Below are positions 46,267 through 55,177 of a stretch of DNA of 64,000 nucleotides, in pieces. The notes below the pieces were generated by a model. It was given only the letters and a program-made list of their open reading frames with translations. It searched no databases and was not told the DNA's origin. A program made the translations under genes and the position numbers. Numbering within the stretch: position 1 is the first letter of the stretch; each line of letters opens with the position of its first letter. Origin of the DNA: Nocardia tengchongensis (lineage in GTDB: Bacteria > Actinomycetota > Actinomycetes > Mycobacteriales > Mycobacteriaceae); NCBI RefSeq assembly GCF_018362975.1, contig NZ_CP074371.1:1550001-1614000 (forward strand), written 5' to 3'.

Positions 46267-47342
46267 TGCCGCACCCGACTCCGCTGTTGCTGGGCCTGGA
46301 ACTGTCCGGCACCGGCGCGCACCCCGCCTCCTGGCGGCGCGCCGACTCCCGCGCCGAGGACCTCTTCGACGCCCGCTACTGGGTGGACGCACTGCGTGCC
46401 GCCGAGGACGCGGGCATCGACCTGGCGTTCCTGCCCGACTCCGGCACCCTGCAATCGGCCGGCGCCCTGGGCCGTCTGGACGCGGTGGCGGTGGCCGCGC
46501 GGGCCGCCGCCGCGACCCGCCGGATCGGACTGATCCCGCAGGCCTCGGTCACCCACAGCGAGCCCTTCCACCTCTCCAAAGCCATTGCCTCCCTGGACTT
46601 CGCGGCCACGGGCCGGGCGGGGTGGGAAGTGTCCGTCGCGGCCGGGGAGGCGAGCCTGTACGGCCGCAAACCCGAGCAGGACGATCGGTCCCGCTGGCAG
46701 GAGGCGGACGACGCCGTCGAAGTGGTGGCCCGGTTGTGGGACAGCTGGGAGGACGACGCCGAGATCCGCGACGCCGCCACCGGACGCTTCATCGACCGTG
46801 AACGACTGCACTACATCGACTTCGCCGGTGAGCACTTCGCGGTGAAGGGCCCGTCCATCACCCCGCGCCCGCCGCAGGGACAGCCCCCGGTCGCGGTGCG
46901 CGCCGCCGACCCGCACAGCACCCGCGTCGCCGTGCGCCGCGCCGACCTGATCCGGATCGCCGCACCGGATCTCGAGACCGCCGCCGCCACCCGCGCCGAA
47001 CTGCGCTCCGCCATCGCCGCCGCCGGGCGCGACCCGAACCGGGTGCGGGTGCTGCTCGACATCGACATCCATCTGGCGGACACGGCGGATACGGCCGCCC
47101 TCGAGGTCGCCCAGCTCGAGGACTGGATCGCGACCCCGGCCCCGGCGACGGTGTTCCACATCGGCACCGCCGCCGGACTCCGCGACATCCTGCGCCGGAT
47201 CGAAACCGACTGCGCCGCAGACGGTGTCGTGCTGCGGCCGCTCGCGCTGGCCGCCGCCCTGCCGCACCTGCAAGCCCTCACCCCGACCCTGCGCGAGCGC
47301 CTGGGCCTGCCCCGTCCCGCCAGCCGCTACGCCCACGCCTGA
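46266..47342 (+). CDS. LLM class flavin-dependent monooxygenase 2 (NtaA/DmoA-like)
   Basis: 358 residues from ATG 46266 (TGATG overlap). Luciferase-like fold: DARYWVDALRAAEDAGIDLAFL, ATRRIGLIPQASVTHSEPFHLSKAIASLDFAATGRAGWEVSVAAGE, LHYIDFAGEHFAVKGP and SITPRPPQGQPPVAVRAAD. The last two segments are marks of the NtaA/SnaA/DszA/DmoA group, which oxidises N- and S-containing compounds with FMNH2. It is shorter than typical members. Substrate unknown. Confidence 0.85.
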   Translation: MPHPTPLLLGLELSGTGAHPASWRRADSRAEDLFDARYWVDALRAAEDAGIDLAFLPDSGTLQSAGALGRLDAVAVAARAAAATRRIGLIPQASVTHSEPFHLSKAIASLDFAATGRAGWEVSVAAGEASLYGRKPEQDDRSRWQEADDAVEVVARLWDSWEDDAEIRDAATGRFIDRERLHYIDFAGEHFAVKGPSITPRPPQGQPPVAVRAADPHSTRVAVRRADLIRIAAPDLETAAATRAELRSAIAAAGRDPNRVRVLLDIDIHLADTADTAALEVAQLEDWIATPAPATVFHIGTAAGLRDILRRIETDCAADGVVLRPLALAAALPHLQALTPTLRERLGLPRPASRYAHA

Positions 47343-47353
47343 GGAGTCACGTC

Positions 47354-48721
47354 ATGCCGGATCATCGGATACGCAAGCAGATTCACCTGGCCGCCCACTT
47401 CCCGGGCGTCAATCACCACACGGTCTGGACGGACCCGGGCTCGGGCAGTCAGATCGACTTCGACTCGTTCGTGCACCTGGCCCGCACCGCCGAGCGCGGT
47501 CTGTTCGACTTCTTCTTCCTGGCCGAGGGCCTGCGCCTGCGCGAGCACCGCGACCGCATCCACGACCTGGACGTGGTGGGCCGGCCCGACACCTTCACCG
47601 TGCTCAACGCGCTGGCAGCGGTCACCACCCGGCTCGGCCTGGCCGGGACCATCAACACCACCTTCAACGAACCTTTCGAACTGGCCAAGCAATTCGCGTC
47701 CCTGGATCACCTGTCCGGCGGCCGCGCGGCCTGGAACGCGGTCACCTCCTCGGACGCCTTCACCGGTGAGAACTTCCGGCGCGGCGGCTACCTCGAGCAC
47801 GCCAAGCGGTACACCCGCGCACACGAGGTGGTCGACGCCACCCGCGCGCTGTGGGACAGCTGGCCGGCCGACGCGCTCGTGATCGACCGGGAGCGCGGGA
47901 TTTTCGCGCAACCGATTCCGCAGGCGCGGTTCGTCAGCGATCAGTTCGACATCGACGGGCAGTTCGTGCTGCCGCGCAGCCCCCAGGGCTACCCCGTGCA
48001 GATCCAGGCGGGCGACTCCGACGAGGGCCGCGAATTCGCCGCCGCCAAGGCCGATGTCATCTTCAGCGCCCACGGCGAACTCGAGGACGGCCGGCGCTTC
48101 TACCGCGACGTGAAGGACCGGCTGGCCAAATACGGCCGCGCCCGCGACGACCTGAAGATCCTGCCCTCCGCCGGGTTTGTGCTGGGCGACACCGAGGAGG
48201 AGGCGGTCGAGCACGCCCGCCACATCCGCCGCCAGCAGGTGACGCCGCAGACGGCGATCACGTTCCTCGAACAGATCTGGGGCCGTGACCTTTCCGCGTA
48301 CGACCCGGACGGGCCGCTGCCGGACATCGACCCGATCGACGACGCGAACATCACCCGCGGCCGGGTCCGCCACGCGCGGGATCCACGGGCCGTGGCGGAG
48401 GCCTGGCGGGCCAAGGCCGCCGCCGAGAATCTCTCGATCCGCGAACTCATCATCGCGACCACCACCCGCCAGCAGTTCGTCGGGACGCCCCGGCAGGTGG
48501 CCGTCGAGATCGACCACTACGTGCAATCCGATGCCTCGGACGGTTTCGTCCTGGTCCCGCACCTCACCCCGGCCGGACTCGACGAGTTCGTCGACCGGGT
48601 CGTCCCGGAACTGCAGTCCCTGGGCAGCTTCCGCACCGAGTACACCGGCGCGACCCTGCGCGAGCACCTGGGCCTACGCCACCCCCAGCAAGGCACTACC
48701 GAAGGAGTCCGCGCCTCATGA
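47354..48721 (+). CDS. LLM class flavin-dependent monooxygenase 3 (NtaA/DszA/DmoA family)
   Basis: 455 residues, the full length of the NtaA/SnaA/DszA/DmoA family. Starts KQIHLAAHFPGVNHHTVWTDP. Further motifs are LAGTINTTFNEPFELAKQFA, SLDHLSGGRAAWNAVTSSD, ENFRRGGYLEHAKRYTRAHE, and PQGYPVQIQAGDSDEGREFA. Known members cleave dibenzothiophene sulfone, dimethyl sulfide or nitrilotriacetate using FMNH2 from a separate reductase; the flavin reductase at 36290 fits that role. The exact substrate cannot be read. It overlaps the DUF1684 gene. Confidence 0.9.
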   Translation: MPDHRIRKQIHLAAHFPGVNHHTVWTDPGSGSQIDFDSFVHLARTAERGLFDFFFLAEGLRLREHRDRIHDLDVVGRPDTFTVLNALAAVTTRLGLAGTINTTFNEPFELAKQFASLDHLSGGRAAWNAVTSSDAFTGENFRRGGYLEHAKRYTRAHEVVDATRALWDSWPADALVIDRERGIFAQPIPQARFVSDQFDIDGQFVLPRSPQGYPVQIQAGDSDEGREFAAAKADVIFSAHGELEDGRRFYRDVKDRLAKYGRARDDLKILPSAGFVLGDTEEEAVEHARHIRRQQVTPQTAITFLEQIWGRDLSAYDPDGPLPDIDPIDDANITRGRVRHARDPRAVAEAWRAKAAAENLSIRELIIATTTRQQFVGTPRQVAVEIDHYVQSDASDGFVLVPHLTPAGLDEFVDRVVPELQSLGSFRTEYTGATLREHLGLRHPQQGTTEGVRAS

Positions 48722-49527
48722 CCGCCACCGAAACCGCATACGACCAGCAGTGGGCCGCCTTCCGGGCCGAACGCGCCGCCTGGGCCCGCCAGCCGCTGGG
48801 CTGGCTCAGCCTGACCGGGCTGCATTGGCTCGGGGACACCGAGGAGACGGTCGACGACCTGCCCGGACGCTGGCGCGCCGACGCCGAGAACGTCTATGTG
48901 ACAGTCGAACCGGGGCAGCCGGAACTGCTCCGCGACGGCGCCGCACTGACCGGCTCGGCCGTGCTCACCCCCGGTGAAGGCGCTCTGGGACTCCAGGTGC
49001 ACACCGGTGACCGCATCATCGAGGTGATCCGGCGGACCGGCCAATTCGCGCTGCGCGTGCACGATCCCGCCGCGCCGACCCTGGCCGCCTTCACCGAGAT
49101 CCCGGTCTACGAACCGCATTCGCGGTGGGTGGTGACCGGTCGCTTCGAACCCTTCGAACAGACGCGCGTGGTGACCACCGGTGCGGTGGTGGCGGGCCTC
49201 GAGCACCACCACACCGCCACCGGCACGGTCACTTTCGAGCTGAACGGTGACCAGCGCGAGTTGGTGGTGTTCGGCAGCGAGGCGCTGGGGCTGCACGTGC
49301 TGTTCACCGACGCCACCAGCGGCGTCACCACCTACGGCGGCGCGCGGCGGCTGGACCTGCCCCGCCCCGCCGCCGACGGCACCGTCACCCTCGACTTCAA
49401 TCACGCGGTCAACCTGCCCTGCGCGTTCACCGACTACGCCACCTGCCCGATCGCGCCGGCGGAGAACCGCCTGCCGCTGGCCGTCGAAGCGGGCGAACAG
49501 GATCCACGACGGGAGGCCTCGGCATGA
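48718..49527 (+). CDS. DUF1684 protein
   Basis: 269 residues from ATG 48718. DUF1684 pattern: WAAFRAERAAWARQPLGWLSLTGLHWLGD, FTEIPVYEPHSRWVVTGRFEP, LVVFGSEALGLHVLFTDATSG, TYGGARRLDLPRPAADG, LDFNHAVNLPCAFTDYATCPIAP with APAENRLPLAVEAGE. Beta-rich, no signal peptide. Function is unknown, but it is translationally coupled (ATGA overlaps) to two LLM monooxygenases and is likely part of the same catabolic route. Confidence 0.88.
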   Translation: MTATETAYDQQWAAFRAERAAWARQPLGWLSLTGLHWLGDTEETVDDLPGRWRADAENVYVTVEPGQPELLRDGAALTGSAVLTPGEGALGLQVHTGDRIIEVIRRTGQFALRVHDPAAPTLAAFTEIPVYEPHSRWVVTGRFEPFEQTRVVTTGAVVAGLEHHHTATGTVTFELNGDQRELVVFGSEALGLHVLFTDATSGVTTYGGARRLDLPRPAADGTVTLDFNHAVNLPCAFTDYATCPIAPAENRLPLAVEAGEQDPRREASA

Positions 49528-50660
49528 CCATCCCACTCTCGATCCTGGACCTGGCCCCGATCAGTGCGGGCTCCACACCGCAGCAGGCGATCCGCAACAC
49601 CATCGACCTGGCCCGGCAGGCGGAAAAGCTGGGCTACCACCGCTTCTGGGTCGCCGAACACCATTTCGTGCGGGTCGCCAGCGCCGCGCCGGCGACGTTG
49701 ATCGGATTGATCGCCGCCGCCACCGAAGCCATCCGGGTCGGGTCGGCGGCCGTGCAGCTCGGGCACCACACCTCCATCTCGGTGGTGGAGGCCTTCGGCA
49801 CCATCGACGCCCTGTATCCGGGCCGCCTGGATCTGGGCCTGGGCCGCTCCGGGCAGCGCGCCGAACAGGTGCGGTCGGCCGGCGTGCCACCGGTGCCCGC
49901 GCCCGAGCGGCCCACCGAGGTCCGGGACGGCGTGGTGCTCCCGCCGCCCTTCTATCCCGGCCAGCTGCTCGATTTCACCAGGGTGAAGGCGGCATTGGAG
50001 ACACTGCACCTGCCCGGCGCGCAGCCGCTGCCCTACACCGAGCAGGTCGGGGAGATCCTCGCGCTGCTGGACGGCACCTATGTGACGCCCGAAGGCGTGG
50101 AGCTGCACGCGGTTCCGGGTGAGGGCGCGGCGGTGCAGCCGTGGCTGTTCGGGAGCAGTGGTGGCGAAAGCGCCCAGCTGGCAGGACGATCGGGGCTGCC
50201 GTTCGCGGCGAACTACCACGTGTCGCCGGGCACCATCGTGGAGACGGTGGAGGCCTACCGGGCGGCCTTCCGTCCGTCCCCGCGCTTTCCGCGCCCCTAC
50301 TTGGTGGTCTCCGCCGACGTGGTGGTCGCCGAGGACGATGCCGCGGCCCGGCGCCTGGCCGCCAGCTACGGCCACTGGGTCTACAGCATTCGCAGCGGCG
50401 CGGGCGCGGCCGACTACCTCGACCCCGATACCGCGCCCCCGCTGTCGGACCAGCAGCGGCGGCTGGTCGATGACCGGGTGACCACACAGTTCGTCGGTTC
50501 CCCGGCCACCGTCGCCGAACGCCTCGACGCCCTCCGCAAACTGACCGGCGCCGACGAAATACTGGTCACCAGTGTGGCTTTCGACCACGCGGACCGGGTG
50601 AACTCGCACCGCCTGCTGGCCCGTGAGTGGGGACTGACCCCGCAGGTGCGCGCCGCCTGA
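49524..50660 (+). CDS. LLM class flavin-dependent oxidoreductase 4 (MsnO8-like)
   Basis: 378 residues. Opening PLSILDLAPISAGSTPQQAIRNT and LARQAEKLGYHRFWVAEHH, then VRVASAAPATLIGLIAAATE, RVGSAAVQLGHHTSISVVEAFGTIDALYPGRLDLGLGRSG and QPWLFGSSGGESAQLAGRSGLPFA, are typical of the MsnO8 group of luciferase-like oxidoreductases. Last gene of operon A, followed by a hairpin. Substrate unknown. Confidence 0.87.
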   Translation: MTIPLSILDLAPISAGSTPQQAIRNTIDLARQAEKLGYHRFWVAEHHFVRVASAAPATLIGLIAAATEAIRVGSAAVQLGHHTSISVVEAFGTIDALYPGRLDLGLGRSGQRAEQVRSAGVPPVPAPERPTEVRDGVVLPPPFYPGQLLDFTRVKAALETLHLPGAQPLPYTEQVGEILALLDGTYVTPEGVELHAVPGEGAAVQPWLFGSSGGESAQLAGRSGLPFAANYHVSPGTIVETVEAYRAAFRPSPRFPRPYLVVSADVVVAEDDAAARRLAASYGHWVYSIRSGAGAADYLDPDTAPPLSDQQRRLVDDRVTTQFVGSPATVAERLDALRKLTGADEILVTSVAFDHADRVNSHRLLAREWGLTPQVRAA

Positions 50661-50664
50661 GACC

Positions 50665-50706
50665 ACCGCCGCCCACCGGGAAGGGGACTCCACGGTGGGC
50701 GGCGGT
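50665..50706 (+). terminator. Hairpin terminator of operon A
   Basis: ACCGCCGCCCACC (50665-50677) and GGTGGGCGGCGGT (50694-50706) are perfect complements around a 16-base loop, just past the last monooxygenase gene. Confidence 0.8.
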
Positions 50707-50815
50707 TTCCCGCACCGCGTGAAATGGGCCTCTCGCGCGTGCGGGTCCGGGGGCCGGGCCGGATCGTGGACCGTCCGGCTCGGCCCTCCCTGGCACGAAC
50801 CGAGATTCGACGGAT

Positions 50816-51127
50816 TCAGGCCGCGGCGAACGCCGGTGCGGCGGCCGGTTCGCGAGGTCGGGACGCGCGCAAGACCTGCAACACACCCTGATTGGCGTCG
50901 ACCAGCTCGCGCTCGCACGCCTCACCGTCCGCGCCGGCGAGTTCTTCCTCGTGCGCTTGCACGGTCAGGTTCCAGCGGTAGCGAAGCGCCGCGATCAGTC
51001 CGCCCGGGTCGCCGAACACCGCGGCGTGTTCCGGGCGCCAGGGCAGCTCGCCGTCTCGTCGGTTCTCGATCTCCGCGGCCACGTCGTGCAGTGCCCGCCA
51101 CCATGCGTGTGTGCTGTCCCAACTCAT
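50816..51127 (-). CDS. Small hypothetical protein
   Basis: 103 residues from ATG 51127 with a GAGGTGA box upstream. Starts MSWDSTHAWWRALHDVAAEIE and continues with PGGLIAALRYRWNLTVQAHEEE. All-helical, acidic, ending in an Ala-rich tail. It resembles small conserved actinobacterial proteins without a named domain. It is divergent from the LuxR-type gene. Confidence 0.7.
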   Translation of the reverse strand: MSWDSTHAWWRALHDVAAEIENRRDGELPWRPEHAAVFGDPGGLIAALRYRWNLTVQAHEEELAGADGEACERELVDANQGVLQVLRASRPREPAAAPAFAAA

Positions 51128-51275
51128 TGCTCTCACCTCGATCGATTGTCGATGCCGTCACGATCGCCGGGCTGTGACCGACTCTCCGGATCAGCATCGG
51201 TCCGGGCCGCGTCGGACCGCTATTGGGGGAATCACGTACTTCCGGGCGCCGGTGCGGTGCGCGTAAGCTCCGACA

Positions 51276-53618
51276 GTGACGCCCAGCGATTGGGAGCTCG
51301 CTCCTCCGCTGAACAATCTCCCGACGCCGCTGTCGAGCTTTGTCGGACGTCACGCCGATCTCGCGAAGATCCAGGAGCTTTTCCAGACCTATCGGTTCGT
51401 CACCATCACGGGGCCGGGTGGCGCCGGTAAGAGCCGACTCGCGCTCGAGGCGGCGCTGGCGCGCAGCGATGACTTCGTTGACGGCTGCTGGCTGGTCGAA
51501 CTCGCCTCGATCACCGACCCCGCGCTCGTCCCGCACGCCATCGCAGGGGCCGTGGGGGTTCCGGAGCATCGCGAGCGTTCCCGCACCGATTCCCTGGCGA
51601 TCCGTCTCGAAGCGTCGGCCGCGCTGATCCTGCTCGACAATTGCGAACACGTCGTCGAGTCCGTAGCGAACGTGGTGACAGCGTTGCTCGAGCGCTGCGG
51701 CCGGCTGCGGATTCTGGCCACGAGCCGGGAACTCGTCGAGATACCGGGTGAGGGCGTGCTGCGGGTCGGCGGACTCGCGCTGCCGTCGGCGACCAGCGAT
51801 CCGGATCTCGCGGTGGTGACCGGCGCGGAGAGCGTCGCGCTGTTCTTCGAGCGGGCCCGGGCGGTGCAGCCGAACCTGACGATTACCGCGGCAACCGCCG
51901 TCGGAGCCTCGCGGATCTGTCGCTATCTGGACGGCCTCCCACTGGCGATCGAGCTGGCCGCGTCGAGAGCCGCATCGCTGGACGTCGAGCAGATCGCGGC
52001 CCACATGGACGGCCAGTTCGGGCTGTTGACCAGCGGGAACAGGGCCGCGATCCGGCACCATCGCACGCTCGTCGCCACCATGGACTGGAGTTATCGACTG
52101 CTGAGTCCGGCCGAGCGGCAATTGTTCGACCGACTCGCGATCTTCGCGGGCAGCTTCGGAATCGAGGAGGTGGACGGAGTCGGCTGCGCGCTGTCGGACG
52201 GGGACCGCGCGGGACTCCTCGGTGGTCTCGTCGCCAAATCGCTGGTCTCGTTCGACCCCGCCGCGGGGCCGGTGCCCTATCGCCTGCTGGAGACGGTGAA
52301 GAGCTACGGCCGCGCGCATCTGCGCGAATCGGGGGAACTGGGCGAATTACGGAATGTCCACGCGTCCTACTTTCGCGATCTCGCCGAGCGCGCCGGGGCC
52401 GCCTTCCGGACCTATGCCGAACACGCGTGGGCGAACCGGCTCGAGGCCCAGCACCCCGACCTGCGTGCGGCGCTGTCGCACAGCATCGAGTCCGGCGATG
52501 CCGATACGGCGGTCCGCCTGGCCGGCGCGCTGCCGCACTTCTGGCAGCTGCACGGCCACTTCCGAGAGGGATTGCGGTGGCTCGCGACCGCCCTCGCGAT
52601 GTCCGGTGAGGTCGACCGGTGGTTCACCGCCTGGGCCCACGTCGGGGTCGGGGACCTGGCGATGATCCATGGCGATCGGGCGGCCGCGGCGGCCGCGCTC
52701 GACGTCGCGGCGGCGATATTCCGAGGTCTCGGCGACGACCGCGGTCTTGCTCGCGCCTTGCAATATCGAGGGCTCACAGCAGCATTCGACGACGATCTGG
52801 CCCCCGCCGCGAGCCTGATCCACGAGTCCCTCGCGCTCATCACCGCGGCCGGTGAGACCGGGTCGCTGGCCCACGGTTGGGGCCTGGTCATGCTCGCGGG
52901 CGTCGAGCTCGGGAAGGAAGACTATGCCGCGGCCGCCCGCGACGCCGAGGCGGCCGACCGGATCCTGCGGGTGATCGGGGACCGTGAGGCCCTGGGCTGG
53001 GCGGCCCTGATCCGTGCGGTCGCGGCGTGGCGTACCGATCGGATCGACGAGGCCACGACCGATGCCCGGGCCTGCCTGGTCGCCTTTCTCGACGCCGGCG
53101 GGCTGTACGGGGCCAGCATCGGTCTGATGGTGGCGTCCGCGGTCGCGTCGAGCGGTTCCAGACTCACCCGCATGGCCGAATTGCTCGGCGCCGCAGAGGC
53201 GCTCGCCGCCACGATCGGCGCCATGCCGGTTCCGTTCGGGATGCGTTGGCTGACCGAGGCATTCGGCAACGCGGTCGCCACGCTCGACCCGGCGGCCTTC
53301 GAGAGACACCGCCGGATCGGTGCGGATCGGGTGCAATCCGACACCGCCGGATATCTCGCCGAGGTGCTCGACGATCTCGACGTCTCGATTCCGCACCAGG
53401 CGGGGAAGCCGCTGCTCACCAGGCGCGAGCGTGAGGTGGCGGCGCTGGTGGCGCGCGGCCGGACGAACCGCCAGATAGCCCGGGCGCTGGGGATCTCCGA
53501 GCGGACGGCCGAGGTGCACGTGCACAACATCGCGGGCAAGCTCGGGGCGAGCGGCCGTGCCGAGGTGGCCGTGTGGTTCGCCACGGATCACGCCCTCCAC
53601 GGCGGGGAATCGACGTAG
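51276..53618 (+). CDS. STAND-type LuxR family transcriptional regulator
   Basis: 780 residues from GTG 51276. An N-terminal NTPase has P-loop ITGPGGAGKSRLALE and Walker B LILLDNCEHVVE, with NB-ARC-type RILATSRE and GLPLAIELAAS. A TPR-like helical middle spans about 370-690. The C-terminal LuxR helix-turn-helix reads LLTRREREVAALVARGRTNRQIARALGISERTAEVHVHNI. Such proteins switch on by ligand binding and oligomerisation. It lies between the two scavenging operons and may control one or both, which is inference by position. Confidence 0.9.
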   Translation: MTPSDWELAPPLNNLPTPLSSFVGRHADLAKIQELFQTYRFVTITGPGGAGKSRLALEAALARSDDFVDGCWLVELASITDPALVPHAIAGAVGVPEHRERSRTDSLAIRLEASAALILLDNCEHVVESVANVVTALLERCGRLRILATSRELVEIPGEGVLRVGGLALPSATSDPDLAVVTGAESVALFFERARAVQPNLTITAATAVGASRICRYLDGLPLAIELAASRAASLDVEQIAAHMDGQFGLLTSGNRAAIRHHRTLVATMDWSYRLLSPAERQLFDRLAIFAGSFGIEEVDGVGCALSDGDRAGLLGGLVAKSLVSFDPAAGPVPYRLLETVKSYGRAHLRESGELGELRNVHASYFRDLAERAGAAFRTYAEHAWANRLEAQHPDLRAALSHSIESGDADTAVRLAGALPHFWQLHGHFREGLRWLATALAMSGEVDRWFTAWAHVGVGDLAMIHGDRAAAAAALDVAAAIFRGLGDDRGLARALQYRGLTAAFDDDLAPAASLIHESLALITAAGETGSLAHGWGLVMLAGVELGKEDYAAAARDAEAADRILRVIGDREALGWAALIRAVAAWRTDRIDEATTDARACLVAFLDAGGLYGASIGLMVASAVASSGSRLTRMAELLGAAEALAATIGAMPVPFGMRWLTEAFGNAVATLDPAAFERHRRIGADRVQSDTAGYLAEVLDDLDVSIPHQAGKPLLTRREREVAALVARGRTNRQIARALGISERTAEVHVHNIAGKLGASGRAEVAVWFATDHALHGGEST

Positions 53619-53646
53619 GTCCCCGCCGGGATCACCCGGCGGGGAC
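53619..53646. terminator. Hairpin between convergent luxR-type and ROK genes
   Basis: GTCCCCGCCGGG / CCCGGCGGGGAC around ATCA, directly after the LuxR-type stop. Confidence 0.85.
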
Positions 53647-53661
53647 TGCGCGCTCGAGGGG

Positions 53662-54936
53662 CTAGCGGGTCCGCGTCGCCCGGCGCATGGCCGAGAGCGG
53701 GTCGGCGTAGAAGGCGCTCACCGAGGTGACCGCCGCCGCGAATTCCTGCACCCGGCCGCCGAATCGGCTGATCCGCAGATCCGCCGCGGGCAGGGTGGTC
53801 GACTCGGCGAAGGCCTCGGCGACCCGCTCCATGCCGGGACGCCAGCCGGTGAATGCCTGGCCGCCCAGCACCACCCGGTCCGGGTTGAACATGTCGCGCA
53901 CCAGAGCCGCTGTGCGGCCCAGGATTTCGGCACGTTCGATGAGCAGGTCGCGGGCATCGGCATTGCCGGCGTCGGCGGCCCGGTACAGGTCGACCACGGC
54001 CGGGCGGCGCGGGGCCTCCGGCTTGGGCAGGATGCCCTTGCGCACGGCGCGCTCCAGCAGGGCGCGCTCACCGATGGTGGCCTCCAAGCAGCCACGCCGG
54101 CCGCAGGTGCAATCGGCATCCGATCCGGTGGGCAGGTGCGCGATCGAGCCGGGACCGTTCGTGGGAGTGTGCACGCGATCGTGCAAAGTGACTGCGACAC
54201 CGGCGGTTTCGCGAGCGTACACGAACAGGCTGCTGCCCGGCCGCGTCTCCTCGCCCGGATCGCGCGGGGTGAGCAGCAGTTCCGCCGCGGCCATCGCCTC
54301 GACGTGCGCGGACACCGACACCGGCAGGTCCAGCACGCTGCTGAAGACGGCCGCCACAGGCGCGGCCTGCCAGCCCAGGCGCGGATGATCCACCACACCG
54401 GCCGCCGGATCCACTCGCCCGGCCAGCGCGACACCGGTCCACAGCGGACGCCGGCGCGGCAGCCGGTCCAGGAACGCCTTGGCGCTGCGGGCCACTATGG
54501 TCAGCGCCGCGTCCTGACCCGTTTGGGGCGTGGCGATTTCGAGGCCGCCGAGAATGCGGCCGGACAGATCCGCGGCCACGATGCGGGTCACGGTGAAGCC
54601 GATGTGCACGCCCAGCGTCACGTAGGAGTCGGTGTCGACCTCGAACGGCACGCGCGGGCGGCCCACCGCGCCGGACGCGGTCAGATCCGCGCGCTCCCGC
54701 AGCAGCCCGGCCGAAAGCAGCGCGGACACTTGGCGATTCACGGTGGCGATGCTCAGACCCGTGGTCTGCGCGGCGATATCACGGAAGATCGGGCCGCGGG
54801 TGGCGGCACGCAGCACGGCGGCCGCCGGGTTGTCGGTGATGCGCAGCTCCGGCGGTACGGCCGGGCGGGCCTGGGCCGGGCGCGCGGCCGCGGCGGAGCC
54901 GGCGGAAAGGGTGCGTTCGAGCGTGGGGCTGGACAC
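53662..54936 (-). CDS. ROK family transcriptional regulator
   Basis: 424 residues from GTG 54936. An N-terminal winged helix-turn-helix (FRDIAAQTTGLSIATVNRQVSALLSAGLL) precedes a ROK ATPase-like domain with the zinc signature CTCGRRGCLEA and GPGSIAHLPTG. The usual kinase DxGxT loop is absent (the matching place reads LGVHIGFTVTRIVAADL), so it is a regulator rather than a sugar kinase. A cysteine-rich leader frame and a perfect palindrome lie upstream, suggesting control by sulfur status and autoregulation. It sits between the two scavenging operons. Confidence 0.88.
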   Translation of the reverse strand: MSSPTLERTLSAGSAAAARPAQARPAVPPELRITDNPAAAVLRAATRGPIFRDIAAQTTGLSIATVNRQVSALLSAGLLRERADLTASGAVGRPRVPFEVDTDSYVTLGVHIGFTVTRIVAADLSGRILGGLEIATPQTGQDAALTIVARSAKAFLDRLPRRRPLWTGVALAGRVDPAAGVVDHPRLGWQAAPVAAVFSSVLDLPVSVSAHVEAMAAAELLLTPRDPGEETRPGSSLFVYARETAGVAVTLHDRVHTPTNGPGSIAHLPTGSDADCTCGRRGCLEATIGERALLERAVRKGILPKPEAPRRPAVVDLYRAADAGNADARDLLIERAEILGRTAALVRDMFNPDRVVLGGQAFTGWRPGMERVAEAFAESTTLPAADLRISRFGGRVQEFAAAVTSVSAFYADPLSAMRRATRTR

Positions 54937-54955
54937 AGTGTGAATCCTTGCTGCG

Positions 54956-54977
54956 GTCCGCCTGTCGACAGGCGGAC
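54956..54977. promoter_or_regulatory. Perfect 22-base palindrome upstream of the ROK gene
   Basis: GTCCGCCTGTC is followed directly by its exact reverse complement, 20 bases before the ROK start codon and about 80 bases downstream of the leader-frame stop. It may be the ROK operator, or in RNA a hairpin involved in attenuation or start-codon masking. Confidence 0.6.
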
Positions 54978-55057
54978 GAATGCCTACATGGAGGTTTCAG
55001 CGGTGCAGCGGAGGAACCCGGATTACGAGACGGGCGGGAAGCTCGAAACGATCGGGG

Positions 55058-55177
55058 TCAGAACTCGACTGCGCGACGGCAGGGACAACACAGTTCCCGT
55101 TGCCGCGGCAGCCGAACGCCCAGCGCGACGGTCACGTAGGTGACCCGCGGCGCGGAAGAGGGGCGGTTGGCAGACAT
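55058..55177 (-). CDS. Leaderless Cys-codon-rich leader peptide upstream of the ROK gene
   Basis: 39 residues from ATG 55177 to TGA at 55058. The product starts MSANRPSSAPRVTYVTVALG and ends in RQRELCCPCRRAVEF, with three Cys codons (TGT TGT CCC TGC) near the end. The ATG has no ribosome-binding site, but TACTTT stands at exactly -12 to -7, so the transcript probably begins at the ATG. Actinobacteria are known to use leaderless small frames with Cys-codon clusters as cysteine-responsive attenuators of sulfur genes. The ROK gene starts 122 bases downstream. Confidence 0.6.
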   Translation of the reverse strand: MSANRPSSAPRVTYVTVALGVRLPRQRELCCPCRRAVEF

